Positions 11,312-21,707 of a DNA stretch of 64,000 nt are shown here, in pieces; positions within the stretch are counted from its first letter, which is position 1; each line of letters starts with the position of its first letter. Below the pieces are notes generated by a model. That model was given only the letters and a program-made list of their open reading frames with translations, was not told where the DNA came from and did not search any database. Both the position numbers and the translations under genes were made by a program. Location of the stretch: assembly GCA_963678675.1 (NCBI GenBank), contig OY783200.1, positions 10,284,917 to 10,348,916 on the forward strand, written 5' to 3'. Source of the DNA: Xiphydria camelus. Lineage: Eukaryota > Arthropoda > Insecta > Hymenoptera > Xiphydriidae.

Positions 11312-11925
11312 TAACAACAAGACTAGTAGCAGTATATTTTGTATTGTTTAACGATAAAATCAATAAAAATTGAGAAACTGGTATTTTGTCTGTTATTTTA
11401 TACCCATGCATACGACTAAGTAATACCTTTGAAGTATTCCAGTCAAGTAACGAAGTTTAGCATGAGAAATTTACATAATTATGTACAGCAATATAAAGTG
11501 CTTACCTCTGAAGTTTCGGTTGGTGCTACTTCTATCTGATCCTTTATGAAAGAAAGCTCCTTGTAATACCACAACGAAGGTTCCGGGATGTCATCCGTTG
11601 AAGCCCCAGACACCTTTTGTCTCTCGATTGCCTTATGCTCCCTATTGAAATTGGTTCTCAAAACATTAATTTTCTTCTTCAATTCATTAACTGTGTAATC
11701 CGGTTTTAACGCCTTCAATGCCCGTACTATTTTTTCAAAAGCAGCACTTTTTTTGTTCCTATTAAAATAGTCCTTGCTCTTTACCCTCCAGAGTTCAGGG
11801 CAATCTCTGTACAAGTCAATTAAGAGACTTATAAACTCGTGTTCTGAATTTTGCAGTTGCTGGCTCTTCCCAACACTTTCCTCTTCGTTTTCCACTGGAG
11901 TTTCGGAGAGCGGTGAAGCCTCCAT
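9631..11925 (-). CDS. Harbinger MADF-BESS DNA-binding protein, two exons
   Basis: Exon 1 is 11925-11506 (donor GAG|GTAAGC). It holds a MADF domain: FISLLIDLYRDCPELWRVKS, YFNRNKKSAAFEKI, then ELKKKINVLRTNFNREHKA and PSLWYYKELSFIKDQ. Exon 2 is 10185-9631 (acceptor TGTTTTAG), joined in phase. It gives a low-complexity acidic stretch, a PPKKKRKV motif that matches the SV40-type nuclear localisation signal, a BESS-like segment (RRFAEKIINDTLFEAESG) and a Ser/Pro/Gln-rich tail, about 324 residues in all. AATAAA on this strand is at 9590-9595. In PIF/Harbinger elements this partner brings the nuclease to the nucleus and to the TIRs. The transposase's second exon lies inside this gene's intron on the other strand. 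Confidence 0.85.
10305..10446 (+). repeat. Inverted partial copy of the MADF exon 3' end
   Basis: The stretch from ACGATATCTCAACTCGGC to TTTCACCTCAATGTGAAAT is a near-identical inverted copy of the end of MADF exon 2 (about 9627-9770). Both copies lie in the transposase intron, so the unspliced transposase RNA can form a stem of about 140 bp with a loop of about 535 nt. Across most of the copy the sense frame of the MADF tail is still readable. Confidence 0.8.
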
Positions 11926-13205
11926 GGTAGCCGCTATGTGACTGACGCAATGCTTGATAAAACCCAGCCTACACGGTCAATCGCTTGAGACAAATGCTTG
12001 AGTCATTCAAACATTCTATCAATCACCGTCAAGGCTTGGCTCAAACGTCAAACAGGTTCCTAGACGGTCAATCGTGCTTGATTCAATCGCTTGATTCAAG
12101 CATTTGATCAAAATGATTGACCGTCTAGGGCCTCCTTAAGGATCGGCGGGCTACAGCATTTCTATTGTCTCTTTTAAGGTTTCTCGAGCGGTACAGGGGC
12201 TTTTTCCCTGCTAAAAGTTAGTCCACTGAAATACAGTAACACTCTAAAGGATGTTCTTCGTGCGATGTGGCAACAATGTTTGACACACAGTAGTATGTGT
12301 ATATCTGTTAAGTGCGGAAGACGGATACGACGTATTCTGCGCGAAGTCAATTGACAGGACCAACGTATTCTCCGGATTTTGTTTAGCAGCTAGAACCGTC
12401 TGTTGATAGTGCTGTCGTTGAATTTTCGCTCGTTGTAGATGTTGCATCGCTTCGTTCAACGTTGCTGTCCTCTTGTCATCTGGGGTGTTTTGTGCTCGAT
12501 GAATGAGAATATTATTTTTCTGGCAGATTTCGCAAAGATCACTAGATGGACGCATTGGCGTTATATTGGGGCAGTATTTCTGCCACGTTTTCAAAAATAT
12601 TCGCCTGCCCATCGGTGTCTTCCCAACGTTAGTGCAGGAAGCAGAATAATGCGCATACACCGCTTTCTTGGTCTCATGCGAAGGAAGCTTCATCACATCG
12701 TAATTTTTAAAATTTGGTAACCGACCAGGAAGTGGCATCGCGTGCTTGTCAGCATAAGCAGTGATGAACTGCACTACTTTACAGTCACATTCGCTGTACA
12801 ATGTGGTCGAGCGAGCAGGTACTTCTCCTGTGAGCTTATGGACGCGAGCGGCCACACCATTCTTCACAAAGTCTTCGCGAATATTTTTGTATTTCTTTAA
12901 ACTTAAACACAATGCAGGAATAGATACATTTTCTAGCAGATCGGTATTTGACGGAATTGACATTGAGAACGCGTTCTATGGATTTCGCGTAAACTGGATT
13001 CCACCTGATGGTGCTTCGACAGCTTACTTTGATAAATGTCGTTAAAACGACTGTCTTGCTGAGCGAACATCAGATGACCCTTAATGAGCACGTCGTGTTC
13101 TGCTTTACTGAGTTCTAATATCGACTGACGCGTAGATATACCGATATCACGTTGTATTTTTTCTGTACATTTCAGTGTACAACACTGAGTCGAATACATC
13201 TTCTC

Positions 13206-13364
13206 AATTGGGCCCTGTTATGCAAAAAGCAACCAACCCACAATTAAAAAAACTGAGATAATGTCACATACTGATCTGAAAATGTCCATACTATATTCTA
13301 AAAGCTAATTACTTGTAATTTACATATTGTGGCTTGGTTGCTTTTTGCATAACATGACCCAATT
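13206..13364. repeat. Small palindromic MITE in the older transposase
   Basis: Inverted repeat AATTGGGCCCTGTTATGCAA at 13206 against TTGCATAACATGACCCAATT ending 13364, about 55-bp arms. Removing it rejoins the minus-strand frame (VTEQVIIG then PIEKMYSTQCC), so it is an insertion and not an intron of the original gene. Confidence 0.65.
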
Positions 13365-13639
13365 ATAACTTGCTCGGTCACATCGGCTGGCAACAATTCG
13401 ATATCAGCGTTACTTTCTGCGACATTTGACGGAATTTGACTAGTGCTAGAAGTAGGCTGTACACTCGAGTGACTTGTGCCAGGAATTGGAGTGGCCGGAA
13501 GACGATAATGCGAAGTAATCAGATGACTTAGCGGGATGTTCGATTCTTCGTCTTCATCGCTTTCGTCGACATCTGTCGAAGCACTGTAAACGGAATCGTT
13601 GTCATCTTTCGCCTCGTCATCACTTCCTCCGTACAATAA

Positions 13640-14005
13640 CGCGTCTACGGAAGCGAAGTCATCCATTCTATATCAGAAAGATAGATCGTATCTCGTTGTT
13701 AAATTTACTCGATGATACTGTAGTATTGGCGAATACAACACAAAGCAACTTACATTAATTATTCGTTTCGGAATAATAGGAATACAGGCTCGAATTAAAT
13801 CAAATATTATTGATGCTGAAGTTCACCAAATTACACGTCGAGGCGAAGTCATCCAGTCTAGATCAGAAAGGAAAATCGTATCGTCTTTGTTAAATTTACT
13901 TGATAACATCATTGGCAAATACGACAGAGAGCCACTTACATTAATTCTGCGTATAATACGGAACAGTGAAAGTACAGGCTTCAACGAAATCGAACGTTAT
14001 TCCAA
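13640..14005. repeat. Tandem duplication upstream of the old transposase start
   Basis: Two diverged direct copies of about 180 bp, starting near 13640 (GCGAAGTCATCCATTCTATA) and 13842 (GCGAAGTCATCCAGTCTAGA), follow each other immediately upstream of the minus-strand ATG. The first copy includes the start codon region. Confidence 0.6.
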
Positions 14006-14394
14006 CGGAAATTCACGAGAAATACTTCTAATTTCATTATTAATTTCACATTTCATTATTAATTTTACTAATTTCGATTTCGATCTAGAAGTATCGCTCA
14101 GCTATCCAATGAACATGAAAAACTCACTAATGTTAATAACAGCCGCTAGGAAGCGCTACACTCGTCAATGTCATGTTGCTAAACTTTAAACGCTTATTTC
14201 TCGAAAAGTAGTTTTCACCTATAAGGTCCTTTTCTTGGGGCACGGTCACATATAGTACTGTCGCCATTAAAATGTCGGTATATTGAAAAATAGCAAAAAG
14301 TATCACCTTATTTCTAAAACACTTTCTTATATATGGCAAAATAAACAAATCACCCCGGAAGTACCCGGAAGCATCTCATAGTCCTATATCGATA

Positions 14395-16102
14395 CCTTAC
14401 TTTGAAAACCTCGCAAGTGCAATTTCCCTAAATGTGCAGTAGCAAAGAAAAACAGTTTTGTATCATTTGTACTTAACTTTTTTAACAAATTTGAATTGTA
14501 TTATTAATATGAGCATATGAGAACAATTAATTTAACGGATATTATGAAAAAACGGGCTATATTGTTCTTTGCAAAAACATACGAGGTTTTCATTTTAAAT
14601 TCGGAAAAGAAATTAAAGTTACGAGGTATTCAGTAGAACTTTTCAAAAAAAATATACATTTTACTAATAAAAGGTTTATTTTTAAAAATGCATATATACA
14701 AAATTAAAATACAAACAAAAATAGACATTATTATATTTGGGTTCTTATACAGAACTATTTTTTTTAGAACTAACATTAAGGTTTATTGCATACGCTGTGC
14801 TAAAAAATTGAAATTTATAATTGCATAAAAATCAACGTAGTGCAATAATTAATGTTTATTTTAATTTTAATTGGTCATAAAAACTATGAAAATCAGGTAG
14901 CAGAGAGCTCTTTAATTCCTGCAAATTATCAAATTTCTCTGGTGATTTTTTTTTTGGCTCAGAATACAAATTTGGCAAGGAGTTATTGGAAACTGGCTTA
15001 ACATTTTTATTGAAACGTTTATTTAACAAACTCCATTCGTCAGTGTGACACTCAATTTTATAAATATTTCCTTCATTGGTGTATATTTAATAGCTTGTAA
15101 ATCATTAACAAGTGGGTCTCCTGTGAGCGAGGATTTTCACTTATATCTAATGTATCACCGTTTCTAACTCCTTCAATGCTATCTTTGCTTGGGTTGTAGT
15201 CAGGATCTTTATCATTGGTGCTGTTGGTATCACTGTCTTCCATATTTTCAATTTCTTCATTCCCATCGTTTTTGTCCATATCTTCGTTCGCTAAAGTACT
15301 GAACTGTTTTTCGTTATTCTCTATGTAATTTTCTGAGTTGCCTTCATATTGTGCGAGTTGAAACAATGTCGAGTCATTAGCAGGTAATAGAGGCAATAGT
15401 TCGTCATCAAACGGTACAATTAAAACATCGTCTTTAGTACTAACTACTGTTTCGTCAGTTAATTGCTTGGAATCTAGAGTACTGTTATTATTAGTACAGT
15501 ACTTAGTAGGCAGCTGTGTACAAGTTTCATGTTCATCAATTGTGATACCCACTTCTTTTAGGATTTTCTAAGCTCTGTGGCAGCAACTGAAATATTTTTT
15601 TCGAACGAGAGCTCATTTGCCTGCAAAATTAAAATCAGTGCTAGTAAAACGATGTACTTTAAAATGTATACAAAAACTATACTCCGAAATATTATAGTGG
15701 CATGCGAGTCACTGACATTAATTTCGATTAATGGGCATAGTAAAACTGTTCATTATTTTAACAATTTTATTATTACATCAGTGTGTAACAACCATTAACA
15801 TACAAAAAATTAAGAAAACCACTTACCCTACTCTTAATTATTTCACCAAATGTAACAAAATAATTCACACGACGTACAACCCGTTAGGGGTTAATATGTT
15901 ATAACTGAAACTTACGAAGTTTTCAGTTACGATTGTCAAACGTTTAACTTACGAGGTATTCAAATTGCCCTACAGATGGCACAATATGAAGAATTAACAT
16001 ACGAGGTTTTAACAGAACGTGAAATATAACGTCTTTTATATGTATTTACGCATAAAACTCAATTTTGGAAAAAATTGCACTTACGAGGTTTTCAAAGTAA
16101 GG
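14395..16102. mobile_element. Element with CCTTACTTTGAAAACCTCG TIRs and 8-bp target duplication
   Basis: TIRs of about 29 bp, CCTTACTTTGAAAACCTCG at 14395 and its complement ending 16102, are flanked by TATCGATA on both sides (14387-14394, 16103-16110). Further copies of ACGAGGTATTC or ACGAGGTTTTC lie inside both ends (about 14582, 14621, 15950, 15996). The 8-bp duplication would suit hAT-, P- or Merlin-like elements; the TIR does not tell me which. It carries one decayed acidic gene on the minus strand. Confidence 0.7.
14866..15552 (-). pseudogene. Acidic element-encoded protein, frameshifted
   Basis: The minus strand from ATG at 15552 encodes about 159 residues rich in Asp, Glu and Asn, including NDKDPDYNPSKDS. 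The frame then breaks near 15120-15070 by one or two single-base shifts. It resumes with YKIECHTDEWSLLNKRFNKN and ends at LLPDFHSFYDQLKLK and TAA near 14866, followed by AATAAACATT. No catalytic domain is visible, so this is probably an internally deleted derivative keeping only terminal parts of its protein. Function unknown. Confidence 0.5.
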
Positions 16103-16297
16103 TATCGATATACAATATGCAAGTATCAGTAAAAATTGGCACTTACCCCCTTTCGTATTTCCACTCTTCAATTATAAAGTAACAGGATTCTGTTTGGTTA
16201 TCTTAAGTAATGTATATCACAACAACATAATTTTTGGCGACTATTTGGTAATAATTGTGATACATTAACATTAAAAATTAGTAATAAAATAAGGAAT

Positions 16298-17190
16298 TTA
16301 ATCGGCACAGTTGCAACACACTGTTGCACGATGGTCATCGCACATGACAAGATGGCACCTATTACATGACATTTTTATTTTTCTGTCTGTGTTTCGAGAA
16401 CAAAAGGCACATCTAACCCGTTTTTCAAACGTTCTAGGTTCAGGTTGTGGTGTTTCCGGAATCTCCAGTATGTCTTTAATGTAATTTTTCAGTGCCCTAC
16501 TCAGCGTTGGAATTTCCAAACGTACTCTCAGCTGTGGCTCGATCAACTCAAAAGCTAGCTGATTGAGAAATGTTCGTCTATGCATTTTGTTTTTACAGTT
16601 AACCAAGTTGAACAACACTGCAGCATTGATACTACTATGATCGAGCATACCATACAAAAATCTCAGTGGCCATCGACGTGTTGCTCTAGCAGTTGTGGAA
16701 CTATGACACAACTTGTCAAATGTATCAGTACCACCTTTAGTACTGTTATAATCCATTATAATTTCCGGTTTCCCCCCCTGTTTTCGGATTTATATCACTT
16801 GAGTAGTACATTAACGAAAGCAAAAGGACAACTTTATTTTTGTTTAGAACAAAAGAGACTAGTGTTTTATTACTATCAAATACACATTTACACGATCCCC
16901 TGCCCTCCCCTGCCCTACCATCAAGAAATTAAGGAGGCACTTGCCTCTTATTTCTTCTAAGTGTTCCAATCATAGTAATCTTATATTCACTAAGCATTTT
17001 CGTAAACAGTTCAACGAAGGAAAACTAGTCGTCAACTGTTATGTTTCTGTTTGTTGCATGAATGGGCTTGGAAAGTTCTCGTACATAGTATGAAGGAACA
17101 GATTCATTATTTTCAGTATTGACTTTCCCAACATGAGGTATAGCGTTAACTATATGAATTTTTTATCCATGCCCGTGGTGGGTTAAATCT
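16298..17190 (-). pseudogene. piggyBac transposase, second family, C-terminal portion
   Basis: The minus strand from about 17190 shows YYVRELSKPI, TNRNITVDD then a stop where DNWF is expected, and ITMIGTLRRNK. These are the core motifs before the second catalytic Asp. After a stretch with frameshifts and a purine-rich insertion near 16895-16945, it continues with VVLLLSLMYYSSD and MDYNSTKGGTDTFDKLCH. The C-terminal zinc domain of CAFC, CNRC, CDDH and CCNC ends at 16298. At least one stop and two frameshifts make it non-functional. It is clearly a different lineage from the copies at 5.6 and 40.5 kb. Its TIRs and TTAA flanks were not found. Confidence 0.8.
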
Positions 17191-18376
17191 TTGAAAGATT
17201 GGTGAATTAAGCACGTAATTACTCCTAATCTTAATTTATTCTTTATACCATTTTTGTGATTTCCGTATTAATCGTTTTCATTATGTTCCGTTATATACAC
17301 TTCCTCTCCTACAACTCCGTAAAATACTCTTTCAATGGAAATAAGTTCATATGATTTTTTACCTCTGTTCCAGTCAAATTTAGTATATCATCTAAACAGT
17401 AATTATTTATTTCAGTAAACAAAAGTAAGGGTTTTGACGATTTTGATGTGCAACTTTAGTTTGAATATTTGACAATTGTAGAACCATAAGTAAATAGTAA
17501 TTTTTTGCTTTTTTTCTTTATGTTGTTAATTATCCGACAGATGTTGATCCGAGTAAACACAAAAATAAATAATCGAAGTAAAGAATTTGTCAAAAATTGA
17601 ATGAAAAATAGTATTGAATATATCTTACACGCATGGATAGTTTTTGACTTATAGAACTGCTGTGTATAGTCGAAATAAGTGACTCAGAAAGGTTTAACCA
17701 AACGATTTCTTTCTGATTCGTCTCTTTAACGGTTTCATCGGAATTTAATAAAGTCCTATTACTGCTTCAAATTTTGTCGTTCCAGTGGTGAATCGCAATG
17801 TTCACTTTGAAAGCGTTATTTTTTCGACGTGCTGTATAATTTTACTCTTTTTTTTTTACTTATTTTTTACATAGATTCAGTCGCAGCCGCGAATTTTAAA
17901 TTTCCAATTTCGATCTAGAGACTGAATTCTTCAATATAGACCTCCAAACCATTTCAAGCCTTGCAAACTTATTCTTCTACGACGCTTCGCTGTTTTTCGA
18001 TACCCCTCATCAGGTCGTGCATTCGAACCAGTAGTCTAATTTGTACATAAGTTATATCATCTATATCTTTTTGTGCCGTCCATCTTGCATCAACTACAAT
18101 GAGAACTATTTTTGACCTTTGGAATCAATATCTCTGCTACAGAAAAAACTCCATTCTATCTCGAGTTACATAGTCGCATTATTCATTAATGCCAGGGAAA
18201 AGGTTATAGTCTAATTATTACGAGTAACCCCCAAAGGAGGGAGACCACCTCCGTTACCCGTGATTCTAGTCCAACACTCTAAAAGGCCTACTACATAAGG
18301 AGACCCTGCGTAGGAAATGCCTTCGCAAGGGCGGAACGGGAGACCAACGTTCCGAGATGACGCGTAAACCTTATAA
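17191..18376. other. AT-rich stretch without an identified gene
   Basis: No credible open frame or inverted repeat. A GC-richer patch at about 18225-18370 (CTCCAAAGGAGGGAGACCAC-like text) could be the remnant of a retroelement, but I cannot place it. Confidence 0.4.
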
Positions 18377-18502
18377 GGGCCGGTTTTACCAACACGGTAT
18401 AAACGCGGTATAGCGCTATACTGAGAATAACCAGCAATAAGCCTTATGGTTATTCTCAGTATAGCGCTATACCGCGTTTATACCTGTTGGTAAAACCGGC
18501 CC
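18377..18502. repeat. Palindromic Harbinger-type MITE, TAA target
   Basis: 126-bp palindrome from GGGCCGGTTTTACCAACACG at 18377 to its complement ending 18502, flanked by TAA (18374-18376 and 18503-18505). Arms of about 57 bp are almost perfect. The GGGCC start and TAA duplication fit PIF/Harbinger. Confidence 0.8.
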
Positions 18503-19429
18503 TAAGCGTTATAACGGTTGGAACAATTCGGGTATTGCTTTAACTTCTGCTGCACTCACTTCACATACAGCTACCGATCAATGTCGGCTTGCAGTACCTT
18601 AAGTACAATACAGAGCTTTCCGAAGGGATCTGTAATGCTACTAACAAATCTGACCATCTAGAAACTATCCTGGACACATCTATTTTCGAATTGGGTCTGT
18701 TAGTGGGATAAGTGGCTGGTAACTTGGCTTGTTACGCAGAAATTCGAAGGTATTCGCAGCCGTTCGAAAAGGTCAGTTAAATTGTGACGTTTTTTAATAC
18801 TACTGCTAGCAGCCCAATCCAATGTTTTCAAGTCAATATCGCAGAGATTTCTCATTTAAGATTCCAAAGATGCCGAAATCTTTCTCATTCTTAGTTTTGA
18901 TCACATTATGAATCGAAAGTTCGAAGGTAGCTTGCTCTCGATACTATAGTGACGAAGTGCATGTACATGTATGTACAGTAAGACGTGGAATGGTTTGGGA
19001 TCTTTGTTTTTCTATTCTTTTTCTTTTGTCTTTTTTTTACAAAGACGTGCAAATATAAAAAGGGCATAAGTATATACTTTTATAGAAGTTGTCCTACACC
19101 CTTCTTAGCTAAATATAAATACAATTAACACTCGCTTTCTCGGTGAATAAATTATTGGTATCTATCTATGCAATAAAGAGCGACAATATTGTTTGGGAGA
19201 TCAGTCATGAAGGAATAAGGCCACTCTAATAAGGGTAATGAAACTATGATTGCGTATTTATCGGGCACTTCAACTGCATTGAAAGCAAGACTAAATTTAA
19301 ACAAGGATTGAATGTTTAAATTTAAAAAATTTGTTATTCTTTCATCTGTAACGGGATTTTATAATTTATGTTTTTTTTTGTCGTAGTTTCACCTTCCTCG
19401 TCAGTTCTACTCTACCGAAAGTTCCACGA

Positions 19430-19830
19430 GCATAGTCCCCGAATTCGCGTTTTCCTGAACTTTATTATCGATTAAATTCAGAAGCATGTGATCACTAGCC
19501 TCATTCCGATGGATCAGCAAATTTCTAACTCGCGAACGGCTGACACTATGTCAGGCACGTCAATATCCCGCAAGTTGCTAAGAATCTATACTGCTTGGGC
19601 TTGCATCCTGTCGTAATAATTTCTATTTGCTAAAATGTCACCATTTTGGGATCTACAGGATCATCGGGAATAATACATCCGAAATAGTTGCGATACGCTG
19701 TCTGACAAAGCTTCGGCCCTTGGCATAGTAAACATCACCAGGATCCAAGAGCTCCGGACACGAAATCGTACAATGTTCGCTGATGATCTTCACTCATACC
19801 GATGATTATCATCTGACCATACCCAGTGAA
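19430..19830 (-). pseudogene. Possible decayed coding DNA, unidentified
   Basis: The minus strand shows short coding-like blocks in changing frames, such as TAYRNYFGCIIPDDPVDPKM and RNEASDHMLLNLIDNK, separated by stops. Base composition is less AT-rich than its surroundings. I do not recognise the protein. It may be a dead transposon or host gene fragment, or chance. Confidence 0.2.
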
Positions 19831-20145
19831 CACGTTTACGTCAAATTGACGTCAGAATGACGTCATGCGCTATCAGGATTTACGTAAGAAATAAGTCACA
19901 TATGTCATATATGTGTCATTATTTCACACTTCCTGACGTAAGACTTTTACATAATAAATGTGACGTAAGTGTGACATACAATTGACATCATTATGACTTA
20001 ACTGACGTCAACCTGACATAATAATGATGTCATAGTGTCGTCAAGTTTTTCCCAAATACTTACGTATATATAACTTAAAATTGACTCCATTGTGACATAA
20101 TTGACATCAAGATGACATAACAATGATGTCGTAGTGATGATGTCT
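19828..20145. repeat. TGACGTCA-type iteron cluster
   Basis: About 320 bp contain more than a dozen variants of TGACGTCA, TGACATCA and TGACATAA in both orientations, roughly every 10-30 bp. They stop about 90 bp before the composite element's left TIR. No coding sequence is present. The motif resembles a CRE/ATF-type site, but clustering this dense is more typical of transposase-binding iterons. Confidence 0.6.
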
Positions 20146-21239
20146 AATTGGTCCTTTAGAATCTACAAGATTATTTACAACATATTGTAGAAAACTTCTA
20201 GGAAAGTGCGCCATAAAGATAATTAAGTAAATATACCCGTGTGGAAATCTGCCCAAGTTGGCCCAATCAGTAATTGGGCGCCAATTAGGCCCCAATTGGG
20301 CGGCCCAATTTGAATAAAATATAATAAATCGAATAGTTACAATTATTTGTTTTATTTATGTACCGGAAGTAAAAATAAATCTGGAGATTTAGAACTTATT
20401 CCGAACTTTTAGTGACTGGAATTTGAGTCAGGTGATACGATGTAGTATTAGCGTTTAGTTGGGGCTACGTTGGGCAGCCCAATCAGGCCCCAACTAAGGT
20501 ACTAGTTGGGGCTACGTTGGGCACCCCAATCTGGCCCCAACTAAGGTACCTAATCACTACCCTAGCAAGAAATATTGTATAATTTTTATGATTTAATGTT
20601 AATAGCATCGCCTCAAAAACTTTACTAACTTTATTATGATGCCATTGGTAATAAATATATAATATATTTCATTCTTTGATAATTGCGTTTTTAATAATCT
20701 TTACAGCATTTTTCAAGTTGAGTGGAGTAAGATACATATAATGATAAATTGGCCATTTCTATTACAGAATAAATAAAATTCAAATCTATTCCGAACTTTT
20801 AGTGACTGAAATTTGGATCAGGTGATACGATATAGTATTAGCGTTTAGTTGGGCCTACATTGGGTACACCAATCTGGCCCAAACTGAGGTACCTAATCAC
20901 TTAGTCCAAGGCACTTATCCATTTTTACCTATGCCGCAAAAAAATCGACGAGGGTAGATGATTTTTTCACGGCTGTTTAAGGGTAGTCTCCAGAGTACCG
21001 AACCAAAAGGCTTTTTTATTATTTTATTATTTTTTTTTTTCGACAAAATGACCTTAATAAAAGTTGTAGACAATAACATTCTAATCTTTGCTTTATGACT
21101 TTTTTTCTAGCTATTTTAGTTTAGGCGCTACGGCTATTTTTGTGTTTAGAAATTCGTCAGGGCCGTCCCGGGAAAAGAGTACGGCCCTGGAGAGAGGCTG
21201 AAAACGTCCCCTTTTTTCGGGACGGCCCTGGCGATAGTA

Positions 21240-21445
21240 GTGAATGTGACAGACGCTCCGTGTAGTTTGCAAATCGTTTGTATTTTTTTTAAATAATCGT
21301 GAATCGTGATAGTGAACGGATGCAGCGCTACTTTCCTTTGGATGCCTGGGCATACAGAGCAGGAAAGGAGACGGCAGCATCTCAGAAGAATTGCCATCAG
21401 ATAAGTTATTTTCTATCTGACCATTCTAACCTCACTTTGATTGCC
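21240..21445. repeat. Single arm of the foldback family seen at 6289-7034
   Basis: About 200 bp match one arm of the palindrome inside the piggyBac at 5.6-7.6 kb, including TGTGACAGACGCTC, the AGAGCAGGAAAGGAGAC region and CATCAGATAAGTTA. Only one arm is present here. Confidence 0.6.
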
Positions 21446-21491
21446 TATGAAGGACATATATCTTTGTGAATATTCTATTTTTTGTTTTCAG

Positions 21492-21591
21492 CGTCATGCG
21501 AGCACGGGAGGAATTAATGGTTTTTCTTCTCCATCAACAAGCCGTGGCAGAAAAATAGGAGATCCAATGGAATTGGATCACAATAATCAAG
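21492..21591 (+). other. Exon-like segment with splice signals, repeated
   Basis: A pyrimidine-rich acceptor (TTTTTTGTTTTCAG) precedes a 100-bp open segment encoding STGGINGFSSPSTSRGRKIG and MELDHNNQ. A consensus donor (CAA|GTAAGTAC) follows. Degenerate copies of its 3' half recur at about 23075-23110 (minus) and 23160-23225 (plus). This could be a captured host exon amplified with the element; the protein is not recognised. Confidence 0.35.
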
Positions 21592-21707
21592 TAAGTACTT
21601 TATCATTATTTTTTCTCTATCGATATATTTCCTCTTTCGTACTATCACAAGTTCCAATTTATACACGACCTGTCAAACCTGAAGTGTACACGTACCTCAC
21701 TTCTATT

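Larger units (their letters stand above)
8988..12136. mobile_element. Apparently intact autonomous PIF/Harbinger transposon
   Basis: Long TIRs start AGGAGGCCCTAGACGGTCAA at 8988 and end with the exact complement at 12136; they match for about 60 bp. The element is flanked by TAA on each side (8985-8987 and 12137-12139), the TWA-type 3-bp target duplication of PIF/Harbinger. Extra subterminal copies of ACGGTCAATCGCTTGA lie at about 11970-12080. It encodes both proteins expected of the superfamily, a DDE nuclease and a MADF DNA-binding protein, with open frames and good splice sites. Near-identical TIRs and intact frames suggest recent activity. Confidence 0.9.
8924..13666 (-). pseudogene. Older transposase-like gene, split by a Harbinger insertion
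   Basis: Minus-strand pieces read in order. 13666-13365 is an acidic N-terminus, MDDFASVDALLYGG then E/D-rich. 13205-12960 holds paired cysteines in YSTQCCTLKC. 12963-12244 holds RVHKLTGEVP, LPGRLPNFKNYDV, SSDLCEICQKNN and LVLSIDFAQNTSYPSSA. The last block matches a family I know from fish, coral and arthropod genomes (motifs LPGR, DLC..CQ..N, DFAQ..HYPS); it behaves like a DDE-type transposase but I cannot name it. Frameshifts lie near 12960 and after YPSSA, a MITE (13206-13364) splits the N-terminal part, and the Harbinger at 8988-12136 separates the acidic tail. Skipping the Harbinger and one TAA gives a tail, YSVGWNSEASEDDEAEDSPE, ending at TAA 8924-8926. Confidence 0.6.
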
